Notes: generated by a model from the letters alone, not told the origin. A DNA stretch of 64,000 bases from Kineothrix alysoides (GCF_000732725.1 NZ_JPNB01000002.1:1550001-1614000); one strand, 5' to 3'; shown: positions 1-10,162, numbered from the stretch's first letter. Made by a program: numbers and translations.

Positions 1-662
1 CCCTGGTCCAGCGGATGCTCGCTGCGGCATACGATAATGTCGGGCCGGATTCCCATTCCCTGAAGTTCTTTTACGCTGGCTTGTGTGGGCTTGGTCTTCA
101 TTTCCTGTGAAGCTCTCAGATAAGGAATCAGGGTAACATGAATCAGAATGGCGTTTTCACGTCCTACCTCATGCTGAAACTGCCGGATGGATTCTAAAAA
201 AGGCTGGCTTTCGATATCGCCCACGGTTCCGCCTACCTCAATGATGGCTATCCTCATTTCCTGGTCGCTGAAATTGCGGTAAAAGCGGCTTTTGATTTCG
301 TTGGTTATATGGGGGATTACTTGAACCGTACCGCCGCCGTAATCGCCTCGTCTCTCCTTTTGAAGGACAGACCAGTAAATCTTGCCGGTGGTAACGTTGG
401 AGTTTTTATCCAGATTTTCGTCGATGAACCTCTCGTAATGTCCGAGGTCTAAGTCTGTCTCCGTTCCGTCGTCGGTAACGAAGACCTCCCCGTGTTGGAT
501 GGGATTCATAGTTCCGGGGTCAATGTTGATGTAGGGGTCAAACTTCTGCATGGTCACTTTGTAACCACGCGCTTTTAAAAGTCTTCCTAAAGATGCGGCT
601 GTAATTCCTTTTCCCAGACCAGAAACGACGCCGCCTGTTACGAATACGTATTTTACAGGCAT
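1..662 (-). CDS. pyrG: CTP synthase, N-terminal part (runs off the window)
   Basis: Makes CTP from UTP, ATP and glutamine in the cytoplasm. Only the first 220 residues are present; the gene continues beyond base 1. Translation of the minus strand from the ATG at 662-660 gives [19 protein letters not shown], the amidoligase N-terminus with its P-loop (SGLGKG), followed by the conserved [14 protein letters not shown] and GEVFVTDDG segments that bind Mg-ATP and UTP. A ribosome site (gaggaggt) lies 6-7 bases upstream of the ATG. The gene is divergent from ftsH. The N-terminal domain is highly diagnostic; the glutaminase domain cannot be examined here. Confidence 0.96.
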   Translation of the reverse strand, partial: MPVKYVFVTGGVVSGLGKGITAASLGRLLKARGYKVTMQKFDPYINIDPGTMNPIQHGEVFVTDDGTETDLDLGHYERFIDENLDKNSNVTTGKIYWSVLQKERRGDYGGGTVQVIPHITNEIKSRFYRNFSDQEMRIAIIEVGGTVGDIESQPFLESIRQFQHEVGRENAILIHVTLIPYLRASQEMKTKPTQASVKELQGMGIRPDIIVCRSEHPLDQ

Positions 663-758
663 TATTACCTCCTCAGCGATTGCATATATGCATATAGACA
701 TTAGTTAGTTTAAGAGTGAACAGATATCGTTTTATTTTACCGAATGGCATAAATCACT

Positions 759-790
759 ACTTAGGAAGCTCATTGTTTAGCTCCCTAAGT
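759..790. other. Hairpin in the pyrG-ftsH intergenic region
   Basis: A 12-bp inverted repeat (ACTTAGGAAGCT / AGCTCCCTAAGT, one mismatch) with an 8-base loop. No T-run follows on the plus strand, so it is not an obvious terminator. It may be a structured leader or operator. The rest of 663-951 shows no gene. Confidence 0.4.
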
Positions 791-951
791 ATTGTATTAT
801 ACAATGGGTAGTCACCAAAAATCTACTGTTTCTATCAAAAAAATTTAGAAATCTTTTATACATGGTAAAATATTTTCATAATTATATTATTGATTTATCG
901 AATATCAGTCTCTATAATGGAAGAAACGACGATTTACGAATAGGAGCAGGA

Positions 952-3255
952 ATGGAAGATAATAATTTAAACCAATACGATGACGGTGGATTTAACAACG
1001 GCAATCGCGGCGGTAATAAAAATAATAATAATGGTAACAGAGGGCCCGGCGGAAACGGCGACAACCCTAAGAAACAGAGCATTTTCCTGTTGCTCATCGC
1101 AGCGCTCATCACTTTGCTGTGCATGAGTTATTTCATGAAGGCGATGACCGGCGGCACGGAGAAGGAGATTACCTATAACGAATTCATTAAGATGGTAGAA
1201 GACGGCGAAGTGGAAAGCGTAGTGGTGGAGACCGACCAGATTACTATTTACCCCAAGGATACGGAAGAGACCTCTACGAATATATACGGAATGCCAGTGA
1301 TTACTTATTATACGGGAATCATGGAGGACAACGATACCCTGACGGCCCGTCTGATCGAACATAATGTAGATGTGAACAAGAAGGTGCCGGACGGTTCCGG
1401 GATGCTGCTTTCCATCCTTTTGACCTATGTGTTCCCTATTCTTCTTATGTGGGTGCTTCTCAGTTTCATCTTCCGCAGGATGTCCAAGGGCGGCGGCGGT
1501 CCCATGGGAGTGGGTAAGAGCAATGCCAAGGTATACGTGCAGAAGGAGACAGGAGTTACCTTTAAGGATGTGGCGGGAGAGGACGAAGCGAAAGAATCCC
1601 TGCAAGAGGTAGTAGATTTCCTGCATAATCCGGGAAAATATTCTAAGATAGGAGCTAAGCTTCCTAAGGGAGCACTTCTGGTAGGCCCTCCTGGAACCGG
1701 TAAGACCTTGTTGGCCAAGGCGGTGGCGGGCGAAGCTCATGTGCCCTTCTTTTCATTGGCCGGCTCCGACTTTATTGAACTATACGTAGGCGTGGGCGCT
1801 TCCCGGGTAAGAGACTTATTCAAGGAAGCGACGAAGAACGCTCCTTGTATTATATTCATAGATGAAATTGATGCGATAGGAAGAAGCCGTGATTCCAAAT
1901 ACGGCGGCGGCAATGAAGAACGGGAACAGACGTTGAACCAGCTATTGTCCGAGATGGACGGTTTCGATACTTCGAAAGGTATTCTCATTCTTGGAGCGAC
2001 CAATAGGCCGGAGATTCTTGATAAGGCGCTGCTGCGGCCGGGACGTTTCGATAGAAGAATCATTGTGGATAAACCCGACCTTAAGGGACGAATTGAAATA
2101 TTGAAGGTACATGCGAAGGATGTTCTGATGGATGACAGTGTGGACCTGGATGCCATAGCGCTTGCTACCAGCGGAGCGGTGGGTGCCGACCTCGCCAACA
2201 TGATAAATGAAGGGGCTATTAACGCAGTGCAAAAAGGGCGCAATTATGTGTGCCAGCATGACTTGTTCGAGGCGGTGGAGCAGGTGCTCGTAGGAAAAGA
2301 GAAGAAAGACCGCATTATGAGCAAGGAAGAGCGCAAGATTGTTTCCTACCACGAGGTGGGTCATGCACTTTTAAGTGCTTTGCAGAAGAATTCGGAACCG
2401 GTGCAGAAGATTACGATTGTACCGAGGACCATGGGTGCCCTCGGCTACGTGATGCAGGTGCCGGAGGAGGAGAAGTTCCTCAATACGAAGGCGGAGCTGC
2501 ACGATATGCTGGTGGGCTATCTGGGCGGACGCGCAGCGGAGGAAATCGTATTCGATACGGTAACCACCGGAGCGGCTAACGATATAGAGAAGGCGACAAA
2601 CATCGCCAGAAATATGGTGACCAGATTCGGAATGAGCGAAAAGTTCGGGCTTATGGGGCTTGCTACAGTAGAGAGCGAATATCTGGACGGCGGAGCGAGA
2701 TTGACATGCAGCGATGTGACGGCGGCGGATGTGGATACCGAGGTAAGGGAGCTGTTAAAGGAATGCTATGCGGAAGCGAAGCAGCTTCTTGGCCAGAACC
2801 GGGATCTTATGGATAAGATCGCCGCATACCTGATAGAAAAAGAAACTATTACGGGTAAGGAATTCATGAAGATATATCGCGCGGAAAAAGGGCTTCCTGA
2901 ACCTGAAGAAAAAGCGGAGGGAGAATCCGAAACAAAAAGTTCTGAGGCTGAAGCGAAAAAAGTGGAGTCTGAGTCAAAGACTTCTGAAGCGGAAATAAAA
3001 GTTTCTGAATCGGGAATAAAGGCTTATGAAGCGGAGGACGGAAAAGTCATTATAAAGAAGGACAGTATGATCTTATCGCCGGAATTCGAGGCGAAGCCGG
3101 AGAAAGCGAGAGAACCGGAGAAAGAGGTATCTGCTTATGGAGGTCCGGTAGGACGTTTCTCCAATGCGTCCGGAGAATTTGTAAAGAATGGCGATTCCAT
3201 CAAGAACGGTAATTTTGCCGAGGAATTGCAAAATAAAATAGACGAACAGAAATAA
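952..3255 (+). CDS. ftsH: ATP-dependent zinc metalloprotease FtsH
   Basis: Membrane-anchored AAA+ protease that degrades misfolded membrane proteins and short-lived regulators. The ATG at 952 was chosen because AGGAGCAGG lies just upstream; an ATG 90 bases earlier has no ribosome site. The protein has 767 residues: an Asn/Gly-rich start, a membrane segment near 43-62, an extracytoplasmic domain, a second membrane segment near 151-174, Walker A GPPGTGKT near 245, Walker B IIFIDEIDAI, the second region of homology with LLRPGRFDRR, and the zinc site HEVGH near 467. The C-terminal 120 or so residues form a Glu/Lys/Ser-rich tail of loose repeats (SEAEAKK, SEAEIK), longer than in most homologues and probably disordered. 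Confidence 0.96.
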   Translation: MEDNNLNQYDDGGFNNGNRGGNKNNNNGNRGPGGNGDNPKKQSIFLLLIAALITLLCMSYFMKAMTGGTEKEITYNEFIKMVEDGEVESVVVETDQITIYPKDTEETSTNIYGMPVITYYTGIMEDNDTLTARLIEHNVDVNKKVPDGSGMLLSILLTYVFPILLMWVLLSFIFRRMSKGGGGPMGVGKSNAKVYVQKETGVTFKDVAGEDEAKESLQEVVDFLHNPGKYSKIGAKLPKGALLVGPPGTGKTLLAKAVAGEAHVPFFSLAGSDFIELYVGVGASRVRDLFKEATKNAPCIIFIDEIDAIGRSRDSKYGGGNEEREQTLNQLLSEMDGFDTSKGILILGATNRPEILDKALLRPGRFDRRIIVDKPDLKGRIEILKVHAKDVLMDDSVDLDAIALATSGAVGADLANMINEGAINAVQKGRNYVCQHDLFEAVEQVLVGKEKKDRIMSKEERKIVSYHEVGHALLSALQKNSEPVQKITIVPRTMGALGYVMQVPEEEKFLNTKAELHDMLVGYLGGRAAEEIVFDTVTTGAANDIEKATNIARNMVTRFGMSEKFGLMGLATVESEYLDGGARLTCSDVTAADVDTEVRELLKECYAEAKQLLGQNRDLMDKIAAYLIEKETITGKEFMKIYRAEKGLPEPEEKAEGESETKSSEAEAKKVESESKTSEAEIKVSESGIKAYEAEDGKVIIKKDSMILSPEFEAKPEKAREPEKEVSAYGGPVGRFSNASGEFVKNGDSIKNGNFAEELQNKIDEQK

Positions 3256-3259
3256 AAAA

Positions 3260-3313
3260 CGCAAAAGGTTCTAGGTGAGTGTTTGCACTCATAAAAAAGA
3301 ACCTTTTTGTGCG
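3260..3313 (+). terminator. Rho-independent terminator after ftsH
   Basis: Stem GCAAAAGGTTCT / AGAACCTTTTTGTGC with a smaller hairpin (GAGTG/CACTC) in the loop, directly after the ftsH stop. Confidence 0.8.
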
Positions 3314-3335
3314 TTATTTATGTTGTGGGTGAGAG

Positions 3336-5198
3336 ATGTTTGATTTTGATGAGGAATTGAAAAAACTGCCTGTGAAGCCGGGCGTATATATCATGCACGA
3401 TGAGAAGGACGTCATTATCTATGTGGGGAAGGCAATCAACCTGCACAGTCGTGTCAGATCGTATTTCCGCAAGAACATAGGGCGCGGGCCCCAGATCGAT
3501 AAGATGGTGACTCAGATAGCCAGATTCGAATATATCATAACCGATTCTGAGCTGGAAGCCTTGGTGCTGGAGAATAATTTAATAAAAGAATACAGTCCCC
3601 GCTATAACACTATGCTTAAGGATGACAAGACCTATCCTTATATAAAAGTGACAGTAGGGGAGCCGTTCCCCCGCATACTTTTTTCCAGAGAGATGAAGAA
3701 GGACCGCTCCCGTTATTTCGGGCCGTACACAAGTGCGGCAGCAGTGAAGGACACAATCGATTTGATCAACAAGCTCTATCTTCTCCGCACCTGCAACAGA
3801 AATCTTCCGAAGGACTGCGGGAAGGAGAGGCCTTGCTTGAATTACCATATCAAACAGTGTGCAGCCCCCTGCCAAGGGTATATGACTCAGGAGCAGTATA
3901 GAGGGCAGGTCGATAAGGCGCTGGATTTCCTGAACGGAAATTATAATCCTATTTTAAAGGAGCTGGAACGAAAGATGCAGGAGGCTTCCGACAGCATGGA
4001 ATTCGAGGAAGCGGTAAAATACAGAGATTTGTACAATAGTGTGAAGCAGGTGGCGCAGAAGCAGAAGATTACGGACAGCTACGGAGAGGATAAGGACATC
4101 ATCGCTCTCGCCTTGGATGAAAACGATGCGGTGGTGCAAGTATTTTTTATCCGAAACGGGAAATTAATAGGAAGAGAACATTTTTATATGACAAACGTGT
4201 CGGGAAATAAAAAATCTCAGGTACTTCTTGATTTCGTGAAGCAGTTCTACGCGGGAACACCCTTCATTCCCAAGGAGCTTATGCTCCAGGAGGAAATAGA
4301 GGATATAGAGGTGCTGGAAAAATGGCTGACTGCAAGAAAGGGAAGCCGTGTCTACATCCGCGTACCAAAAAAAGGCGCCAAGGAGAAGCTGGTGGAGTTA
4401 GCGGGAAAGAATGCAGCCCTCGTCTTGAGTCAGGATAAGGAAAAGATAAAGAGGGAGGAAGGCAGGACCATTGGCGCTGTAAAAGAAATCGCATCGTTGA
4501 TAGGCATGGAGGGAATCGTCCGAATGGAAGCATACGATATTTCCAACATCAGCGGATTTGCCAATGTAGGCTCTATGATCGTCTACGAAAAGGGAAAGCC
4601 TAAAAGGAGCGACTACCGCAAATTCCGAATAAAATCGGTATCGGGTCCCGACGATTATGCATGCATGAAAGAGGTGCTCACCAGGCGTTTTGTGCACGGA
4701 ATGGAGGAGCAGAAGGAATTAGATATGAAGGAAATGGAAAAGGAATTCGGCAGTTTCACCAAGTTCCCCGACCTGATACTCATGGACGGCGGAAAGGGGC
4801 AGGTGAATATCGCCCTTGAGGTGCTTAAGGAGCTGCATATTTCCATTCCGGTCTGTGGTATGGTAAAGGATGATAACCATCGGACAAGAGGGTTGTATTA
4901 CAATAATGAAGAGATTCCTATTGACAGAAGCTCCGAAGGGTTTAAACTGATTACGAGAGTGCAGGACGAGGCTCATCGCTTTGCCATAGAATATCACCGT
5001 TCCCTGCGCAGCAAGTCTCAGGTGAAATCGGTGTTGGACGACATCCCCGGAGTGGGGCCTTCCCGCAGGAAAGCACTGATGCGCCACTTTAAATCTATTG
5101 ATGAGATTAAGTCTGCCGATGCAGCGACCCTTTCTCAGGTACCTGAGATACCGCCCCATATCGCGGAAGGTATTTATGACTTTTTCCATCAGGAATAG
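3336..5198 (+). CDS. uvrC: Excinuclease ABC subunit C
   Basis: Makes both incisions in nucleotide excision repair with UvrA and UvrB. The 620-residue length is normal. In order: GIY-YIG endonuclease domain ([18 protein letters not shown], residues about 16-35), Cys-rich linker, UVR motif for UvrB contact around 200-235, RNase H-like 5' nuclease domain (DISNISG and [12 protein letters not shown], about 395-490) and a C-terminal helix-hairpin-helix pair ([12 protein letters not shown]). The ribosome site before the ATG is weak (gggtgaga). No LexA box is visible upstream. Confidence 0.96.
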   Translation: MFDFDEELKKLPVKPGVYIMHDEKDVIIYVGKAINLHSRVRSYFRKNIGRGPQIDKMVTQIARFEYIITDSELEALVLENNLIKEYSPRYNTMLKDDKTYPYIKVTVGEPFPRILFSREMKKDRSRYFGPYTSAAAVKDTIDLINKLYLLRTCNRNLPKDCGKERPCLNYHIKQCAAPCQGYMTQEQYRGQVDKALDFLNGNYNPILKELERKMQEASDSMEFEEAVKYRDLYNSVKQVAQKQKITDSYGEDKDIIALALDENDAVVQVFFIRNGKLIGREHFYMTNVSGNKKSQVLLDFVKQFYAGTPFIPKELMLQEEIEDIEVLEKWLTARKGSRVYIRVPKKGAKEKLVELAGKNAALVLSQDKEKIKREEGRTIGAVKEIASLIGMEGIVRMEAYDISNISGFANVGSMIVYEKGKPKRSDYRKFRIKSVSGPDDYACMKEVLTRRFVHGMEEQKELDMKEMEKEFGSFTKFPDLILMDGGKGQVNIALEVLKELHISIPVCGMVKDDNHRTRGLYYNNEEIPIDRSSEGFKLITRVQDEAHRFAIEYHRSLRSKSQVKSVLDDIPGVGPSRRKALMRHFKSIDEIKSADAATLSQVPEIPPHIAEGIYDFFHQE

Positions 5199-5203
5199 GC
5201 AGA

Positions 5204-5354
5204 TTACTGTTCACACAGTGGCTTAACACTTGCTGTCAAGCTGCGTAAGAACGTGACTCAAGGGATGATTTCTGCTTCGCAGAGCGAATTTACATGCAGA
5301 AATTAATTCTGCATTGCAGAAATCATGCGTTGCTGAGAACGGAGTGAACAGTAA
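5204..5354. repeat. Palindromic intergenic element, family A copy 1
   Basis: A 151-bp element bounded by 11-bp perfect inverted repeats (TTACTGTTCAC at 5204-5214, GTGAACAGTAA at 5344-5354), with inner inverted segments around ATTTCTGC/GCAGAAAT. It starts six bases after the uvrC stop. A truncated copy in the opposite orientation is at 33385-33452. It has no coding potential and looks like a MITE or REP-type element. Confidence 0.75.
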
Positions 5355-5373
5355 CGTTTTCCGAGTTCGTTTA

Positions 5374-5402
5374 TTGATATTGTGAAGTTTCTATGTTAGA
5401 AT
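5374..5402 (+). promoter_or_regulatory. Predicted sigma-A promoter for hprK
   Basis: TTGATA at 5374-5379, 17-bp spacer, TAGAAT at 5397-5402. It sits between the repeat element and hprK and could drive the hprK-to-crh gene run. Confidence 0.55.
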
Positions 5403-5463
5403 TTATAGAATATTAAGTATTAAGATATTATAAAATACTATATTGATGAAAAAGGAGAAGGTT

Positions 5464-6408
5464 ATGGCAAGTGTAAGTTTAAAAGAGATTATAGACAAAA
5501 TGAAGCTTGAGAATCTGACGCCGGAGCTGGACATTTCGAAGGTGAAAATCACCCAGCCGGACATCAACAGACCGGCTTTGCAGATGGCAGGTTATTTTGA
5601 ACATTTCGAAGCTACCCGTCTGCAGATTATCGGATTTGTAGAATATACGTATATGCAGGGGTTGACGCAGGAATATAAAGAAGAGGTTTATAACAAGCTT
5701 CTTTCCTGTGATATTCCGGTCATTGTTTTCTGCCGTGAGCTGCAGCCTGACCCCTTCTTTTTACAAGTGGCTCTGAAAAAAGAGGTACCTATCCTGATGA
5801 CGAAGAAGGCGACCTCTAATTTTACTGCTGAGATTATCCGGTGGCTGAATGTGAAATTAGCACCGTGCATTTCCGTTCATGGTGTTCTCGTAGACGTTTA
5901 CGGCGAGGGAGTACTGATTACGGGCGAAAGCGGTATAGGTAAGTCGGAGGCAGCGTTGGAGCTGATCAAGAGAGGGCATCGTCTTGTGACGGATGATGTA
6001 GTAGAGATAAGGAAAGTAAGCGACGATACGTTAATCGGTTCTGCCCCTGATATTACGAAGCATTTTATAGAATTGCGGGGAATAGGAATCGTTGATGTAA
6101 AGTCATTGTTTGGTGTATCCAGCGTAAAGGATACTCAGAGCATCGATTTGGTAATCCGGTTGGAAGAATGGGATAAGGACAAGGAATACGACAGGCTTGG
6201 ATTGGAAGAGGAACATACGGAATACCTTGGAAATAAGATAGTATGCCATAATATTCCGATAAGGCCGGGACGCAATCTGGCGATTATCTGTGAATCGGCA
6301 GCAGCTAATCACAGGCAGAAAAAGATGGGCTATAATGCGGCGCAGGAGCTTTATACCCGCGTGCAGAACTCTCTGGCAAGGCGCAGAGACGAAGATGATG
6401 AGGAATAA
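5464..6408 (+). CDS. hprK: HPr kinase/phosphorylase
   Basis: Bifunctional enzyme that phosphorylates Ser46 of HPr and Crh using ATP or pyrophosphate and reverses this, the key signal for carbon catabolite repression in Firmicutes. The ATG at 5464 has AAGGAG eight bases upstream and gives 314 residues. Seen: N-terminal domain, Walker A GESGIGKS near residue 154, the capping-lid histidine-containing stretch after LIGSAP, and the family signature ELRGIGIVDV near 205. Downstream lies an HPr-like protein with Ser46 but no phospho-histidine, a likely substrate. Confidence 0.95.
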   Translation: MASVSLKEIIDKMKLENLTPELDISKVKITQPDINRPALQMAGYFEHFEATRLQIIGFVEYTYMQGLTQEYKEEVYNKLLSCDIPVIVFCRELQPDPFFLQVALKKEVPILMTKKATSNFTAEIIRWLNVKLAPCISVHGVLVDVYGEGVLITGESGIGKSEAALELIKRGHRLVTDDVVEIRKVSDDTLIGSAPDITKHFIELRGIGIVDVKSLFGVSSVKDTQSIDLVIRLEEWDKDKEYDRLGLEEEHTEYLGNKIVCHNIPIRPGRNLAIICESAAANHRQKKMGYNAAQELYTRVQNSLARRRDEDDEE

Positions 6409-6428
6409 TTAAGAAGGGATAAATTGGG

Positions 6429-7373
6429 ATGAGTAAATATGTGTTTGGCGTAGATGTGGGAGGAACCACGGTTAAATTAGGACTTTTTGACAAAGACGGA
6501 GAGCTTCTGGATAAATGGGAGGTGCCCACAAAGACGGAAAACGGAGGGGAAAAAATTCTTCCCGACGTAGCTGCGAGTATCCAGCGAAAGATGAAGGAGA
6601 AGAGCATACGGAAGGACGAGGTCATCGGCGTAGGGCTGGGAGCTCCCGGTCCGATCGATGCGGAGGGTACGGTATATGTTGCGGTGAACCTTGGCTGGGG
6701 TACCTTCAGTATCCGTGATACCTTGTCGGGACTTCTCGACATGAAAGTAAAGGCAGGAAATGACGCCAATGTTGCCGCTCTGGGCGAGATGTGGAAGGGC
6801 GGCGGAAAAGGTTGTAAGAATCTGGTTGCCGTAACCCTCGGAACGGGCGTGGGAGGCGGAATCATCGTAAACGGGGAAATTCTGACCGGTACCAGCGGAG
6901 CGGGCGGCGAAATCGGGCATATCCACGTGCAGGATGGCGAAACAGAGGTATGCGGCTGCGGCAATACCGGATGTCTGGAAGAATATGCTTCCGCTACCGG
7001 TATCGTAAGGCTGGCAAGGAGAGCCCTGGAGTCTACTTCTGAGCCTAGCATTCTGAGGAACAGACCGGTGGAAACACTTTCGGCAAAGGCAGTTTTTGAC
7101 GCAGTAAAGGAAAACGATGCGGTAGCCATTCAGATAGCGGAAAAATTCGGAGAATATCTGGGAAAGGGTCTGGGTGTCATCGCAGGAGTGGTGAATCCCG
7201 AAATCTTCGTTATCGGAGGCGGTGTATCGAAAGCCGGAGATATTTTATTCGATTATATAAAGCCATATTTTGACAAAACAGTATTTAAGGGCTGTAAAAA
7301 TGTGGAGTTTGCATTGGCGACGCTGGGGAACGACGCCGGAATTTATGGAGCGGCCAAGCTTGTATTGGAATAA
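6429..7373 (+). CDS. glcK: ROK-family glucokinase
   Basis: Phosphorylates glucose (possibly related hexoses) with ATP. The 314 residues begin with the phosphate-binding loop DVGGTTVKLGLFD, contain the catalytic GNDANVAALGE stretch, the ROK motif GTGVGGGI and GGEIGH, and the zinc site CGCGNTGCLEEYAS. No N-terminal helix-turn-helix is present, so it is an enzyme rather than a ROK repressor. It sits 20 bases after hprK, linking sugar phosphorylation with catabolite control. Substrate is assigned from family similarity. Confidence 0.9.
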   Translation: MSKYVFGVDVGGTTVKLGLFDKDGELLDKWEVPTKTENGGEKILPDVAASIQRKMKEKSIRKDEVIGVGLGAPGPIDAEGTVYVAVNLGWGTFSIRDTLSGLLDMKVKAGNDANVAALGEMWKGGGKGCKNLVAVTLGTGVGGGIIVNGEILTGTSGAGGEIGHIHVQDGETEVCGCGNTGCLEEYASATGIVRLARRALESTSEPSILRNRPVETLSAKAVFDAVKENDAVAIQIAEKFGEYLGKGLGVIAGVVNPEIFVIGGGVSKAGDILFDYIKPYFDKTVFKGCKNVEFALATLGNDAGIYGAAKLVLE

Positions 7374-7422
7374 GATGGCAGTCAGCTACATACCATAATA
7401 AAAAACAGGCAGGGGTCTTAAG

Positions 7423-8334
7423 GTGAATTCATCAATATACAATTATATAAAGCAGATAGTGCCTCAGGCGAACATATTATTCGATGAACCCATGAGCAAT
7501 CATACTACTTTTCGCGTGGGCGGAAATGCTAAATGCTTAGTGAAAATAGAAAGCAAGGAACAGCTAATAAAGCTGGTGCCGATTTTGCAGGCCACCGGGC
7601 AGGACTATTTTATACTCGGCAACGGCAGTAATCTGTTAGTGGGAGATAAAGGGTATTCGGGCATTGTCGTTAAGCTGGGCAGTGAGATGGGAAATATATC
7701 AGTGGAAGGGAAAAAAATGCGGGTTCCTGCGGGAGTGCTCATATCCAGAGCGGCGCAGGAGGCGCAGGCCCACGGACTGACCGGCATGGAGTTCGCTTCG
7801 GGAATACCGGGAACAATTGGCGGCGGCATCGTAATGAATGCCGGAGCATATGAGGGTGAAATGAAACAAATCGTAGAATCCGTGGAGGTAATGGACAGAA
7901 GCGGGGAAATACTGACGCTGGATAACGATACGATGGAGTTCGGCTATCGTACCAGTGTGATTAAGAATCGCCCCTTTATCGTTACGGAAGTGGTGCTTAA
8001 GCTTTCGGTGGGCGATAAGGAAGAAATCAGGAACAAAATGGAGGATTTGGCGGCAAGGCGCCAAGAGAAGCAGCCTTTGGAATTCGGCAGCGCAGGAAGT
8101 ACCTTTAAGCGGCCGGAGGGATATTTTGCAGGCAAGCTGATCATGGACGCAGGCCTTAAAGGCTATCGGATAGGCGGAGCAGTGGTATCCGATAAGCACT
8201 GCGGCTTTATCGTGAATACGGGAGACGCTACCGCGGCCGATGTGCGCGAGCTTATCGAGACCGTTCAAGAGCGCGTGAAGGAGCAGTCCGGTGTGACGCT
8301 GGAGAGGGAAGTCATTTATTTGGGAGACTTTTAA
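7423..8334 (+). CDS. murB: UDP-N-acetylmuramate dehydrogenase
   Basis: FAD enzyme that reduces UDP-GlcNAc-enolpyruvate to UDP-MurNAc in peptidoglycan precursor synthesis. GTG start, with AGGGG eight bases upstream, gives 303 residues. FAD-binding motifs ILGNGSNLLV and GIPGTIGGGIVMNAGAYEGE, the YRTS tyrosine-arginine pair, the catalytic serine in GSAGSTFKRPEG and the C-terminal glutamate in LEREV place it in the short type II MurB group usual in Firmicutes. Confidence 0.95.
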   Translation: MNSSIYNYIKQIVPQANILFDEPMSNHTTFRVGGNAKCLVKIESKEQLIKLVPILQATGQDYFILGNGSNLLVGDKGYSGIVVKLGSEMGNISVEGKKMRVPAGVLISRAAQEAQAHGLTGMEFASGIPGTIGGGIVMNAGAYEGEMKQIVESVEVMDRSGEILTLDNDTMEFGYRTSVIKNRPFIVTEVVLKLSVGDKEEIRNKMEDLAARRQEKQPLEFGSAGSTFKRPEGYFAGKLIMDAGLKGYRIGGAVVSDKHCGFIVNTGDATAADVRELIETVQERVKEQSGVTLEREVIYLGDF

Positions 8335-8351
8335 ATACGGAGGAAAAGCAT

Positions 8352-9215
8352 ATGAGATTCGTGGTAGTGACCGGGATGAGCGGCGGCGGAAAGAGAACGG
8401 CTCTTAAGATGCTGGAGGACGCAGGCTTCTATTGTGTGGATAATCTGCCCGTTCCTTTGATAGAAAAATTTGTAGAATTAATTGCTACTCCCAACTCGGA
8501 AATCAACAAGGTCGCGTTGGGCTTGGATGTCCGTGCGGATCAACCCTTTGAAGCGGTCTGGAAGACGCTGGGAAACCTGAAGAAAAACGGCTATATGTAT
8601 GAAGTCCTTTTTATGGATGCCTCGGAGCAGGTGCTGTTAAAACGCTATAAGGAGTCGAGGCGGATGCACCCCCTTTCCCCGGAAGGACGGGTAGAGGACG
8701 GCATCCATAAGGAGAGAGATATCCTTAAGACGGTAAAAGAGCATGCGGATTACGTGCTTGACACCTCGAATCTGCTGACGAGAGAACTGAAGGAAGAAAT
8801 CGATAGGATTTTCGTTATGAATGAGGAATATAACAGTCTTATGGTAACGATTCTTTCCTTCGGCTTTAAAAATGGTATTCCGGCAGATGCTGATTTGGTT
8901 TTCGATGTCCGTTTCCTGCCAAATCCGTATTATATCGACGAACTGAAGCATCAGACAGGTAATGACCCGGCAATTCAGGGATACGTCATGGGGTTTGCCG
9001 AGGCAGAGGAATTTTTACAGAAGTTGGAGGATATGATCCGGTTTCTGATTCCGAATTACGTGAAGGAAGGAAAGTACCAGTTGGTAATAGCAATCGGCTG
9101 TACGGGCGGAAAGCACAGAAGCGTGACGCTGGCGAATGAATTGTACAAGCGTATGAAGAATCAGGGAAATTACGGACTTAAGATTTATCACAGAGATGTG
9201 AAACAGGGGGCGTAA
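8352..9215 (+). CDS. rapZ: RapZ-type nucleotide-binding protein
   Basis: Member of the RapZ/YvcJ family: an N-terminal P-loop kinase-like domain and a C-terminal domain that in E. coli binds the GlmZ/GlmY small RNAs; in Firmicutes its role is less clear. It has 287 residues, FYCVDNLP near 24-31, and the C-terminal GCTGGKHRSV motif near 245 that binds a phosphorylated ligand. The Walker A is GMSGGGKR, with Arg where Ser or Thr normally follows the lysine, followed by Thr. It is coupled to whiA with a two-base gap; no yvcK gene lies between them, unlike in Bacillus. Confidence 0.93.
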   Translation: MRFVVVTGMSGGGKRTALKMLEDAGFYCVDNLPVPLIEKFVELIATPNSEINKVALGLDVRADQPFEAVWKTLGNLKKNGYMYEVLFMDASEQVLLKRYKESRRMHPLSPEGRVEDGIHKERDILKTVKEHADYVLDTSNLLTRELKEEIDRIFVMNEEYNSLMVTILSFGFKNGIPADADLVFDVRFLPNPYYIDELKHQTGNDPAIQGYVMGFAEAEEFLQKLEDMIRFLIPNYVKEGKYQLVIAIGCTGGKHRSVTLANELYKRMKNQGNYGLKIYHRDVKQGA

Positions 9216-9217
9216 TT

Positions 9218-10162
9218 ATGTCTTTTTCCGCGGAAGTAAAAGAGGAATTGTCAAAAGTTGTAAGCCAGTCCAGACATTGTCAATTGGCAGAACTGGCGGC
9301 GGTCATTAGCTTTTTCGGCAAATTGGAAGGCAGTTCAGAGTCGGATGTAAGGCTCTGCCTTCAGACAGAAAATGAGGCAGTTATTAGAAAGGTCTTTACA
9401 TTATTGAAGAAAACCTTTAATATATATACTGATATTGCTTTTAAAGAGCTTTTGGAAGAATATAAAAATCATACATATGTTACATTAATTACAGGAAGAG
9501 AACGGGTTGACAAAGTTCTTCAAGCTGTTAAAATGTATGAAGAAGGCGGAATTCAAAAGGCCACGCGCAACGGAGTAAATCCGCTGTTAATCAAAAATGC
9601 CTGTTGCAAAAGGGCATTTCTGCGGGGAACTTTTCTCTGCACGGGTTCCATGAGCGACCCGGAAAAAAGCTATCATTTAGAATTTGTCTGTTCCTATGAA
9701 GAACAAGCTGTTCGCCTTCAATCTCTGATACAGAGCTTTCAAGTGGAGGCGAAGATCGTAATAAGAAAGAAATATTATGTGGTATACTTAAAAGAAGGCG
9801 CCAGTATAGCAGATTTATTAAACATCATGGAAGCCCATATTTCCCTTATGAATTTCGAGAACTACAGAATCATAAAAGAAATGCGAGGTTCCATCAATAG
9901 GAAGGTAAACTGCGAAACGGCTAATATTACCAAGACGGTAAACGCATCATCCAAACAGATAGAGGACATCCTCCTGATTAGGGATCATTATGGATTTCAG
10001 AATCTACCAGATAACATAAGAGAAGCGGCACAAATAAGATTAGAATATCCGGATGCAACATTAAAGGAATTAGGACAAATCTTAGAACCTCCGGTTGGAA
10101 AATCGGGGATGAACCATAGACTTAGAAAATTAAGTGAGTTGGCTGACAGGCTTAGAAGTTAA
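9218..10162 (+). CDS. whiA: DNA-binding protein WhiA
   Basis: Sporulation/division-associated transcription factor related to LAGLIDADG homing endonucleases. The 314 residues show an N-terminal WhiA domain (FSAEVKEELSKV), a central LAGLIDADG-like part (RAFLRGTFLCTGSMSDPEKSYHLE) and a C-terminal helix-turn-helix (YPDATLKELGQILEP). It follows rapZ with a two-base gap and AGGGGG as ribosome site, and precedes the HPr-like gene as in Bacillus. Confidence 0.94.
   Translation: MSFSAEVKEELSKVVSQSRHCQLAELAAVISFFGKLEGSSESDVRLCLQTENEAVIRKVFTLLKKTFNIYTDIAFKELLEEYKNHTYVTLITGRERVDKVLQAVKMYEEGGIQKATRNGVNPLLIKNACCKRAFLRGTFLCTGSMSDPEKSYHLEFVCSYEEQAVRLQSLIQSFQVEAKIVIRKKYYVVYLKEGASIADLLNIMEAHISLMNFENYRIIKEMRGSINRKVNCETANITKTVNASSKQIEDILLIRDHYGFQNLPDNIREAAQIRLEYPDATLKELGQILEPPVGKSGMNHRLRKLSELADRLRS

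Noticed and set aside
967-1740. Long open frames antisense to ftsH
   Set aside because: They follow codon-position shadowing of a strongly conserved gene and have no family similarity or ribosome site.
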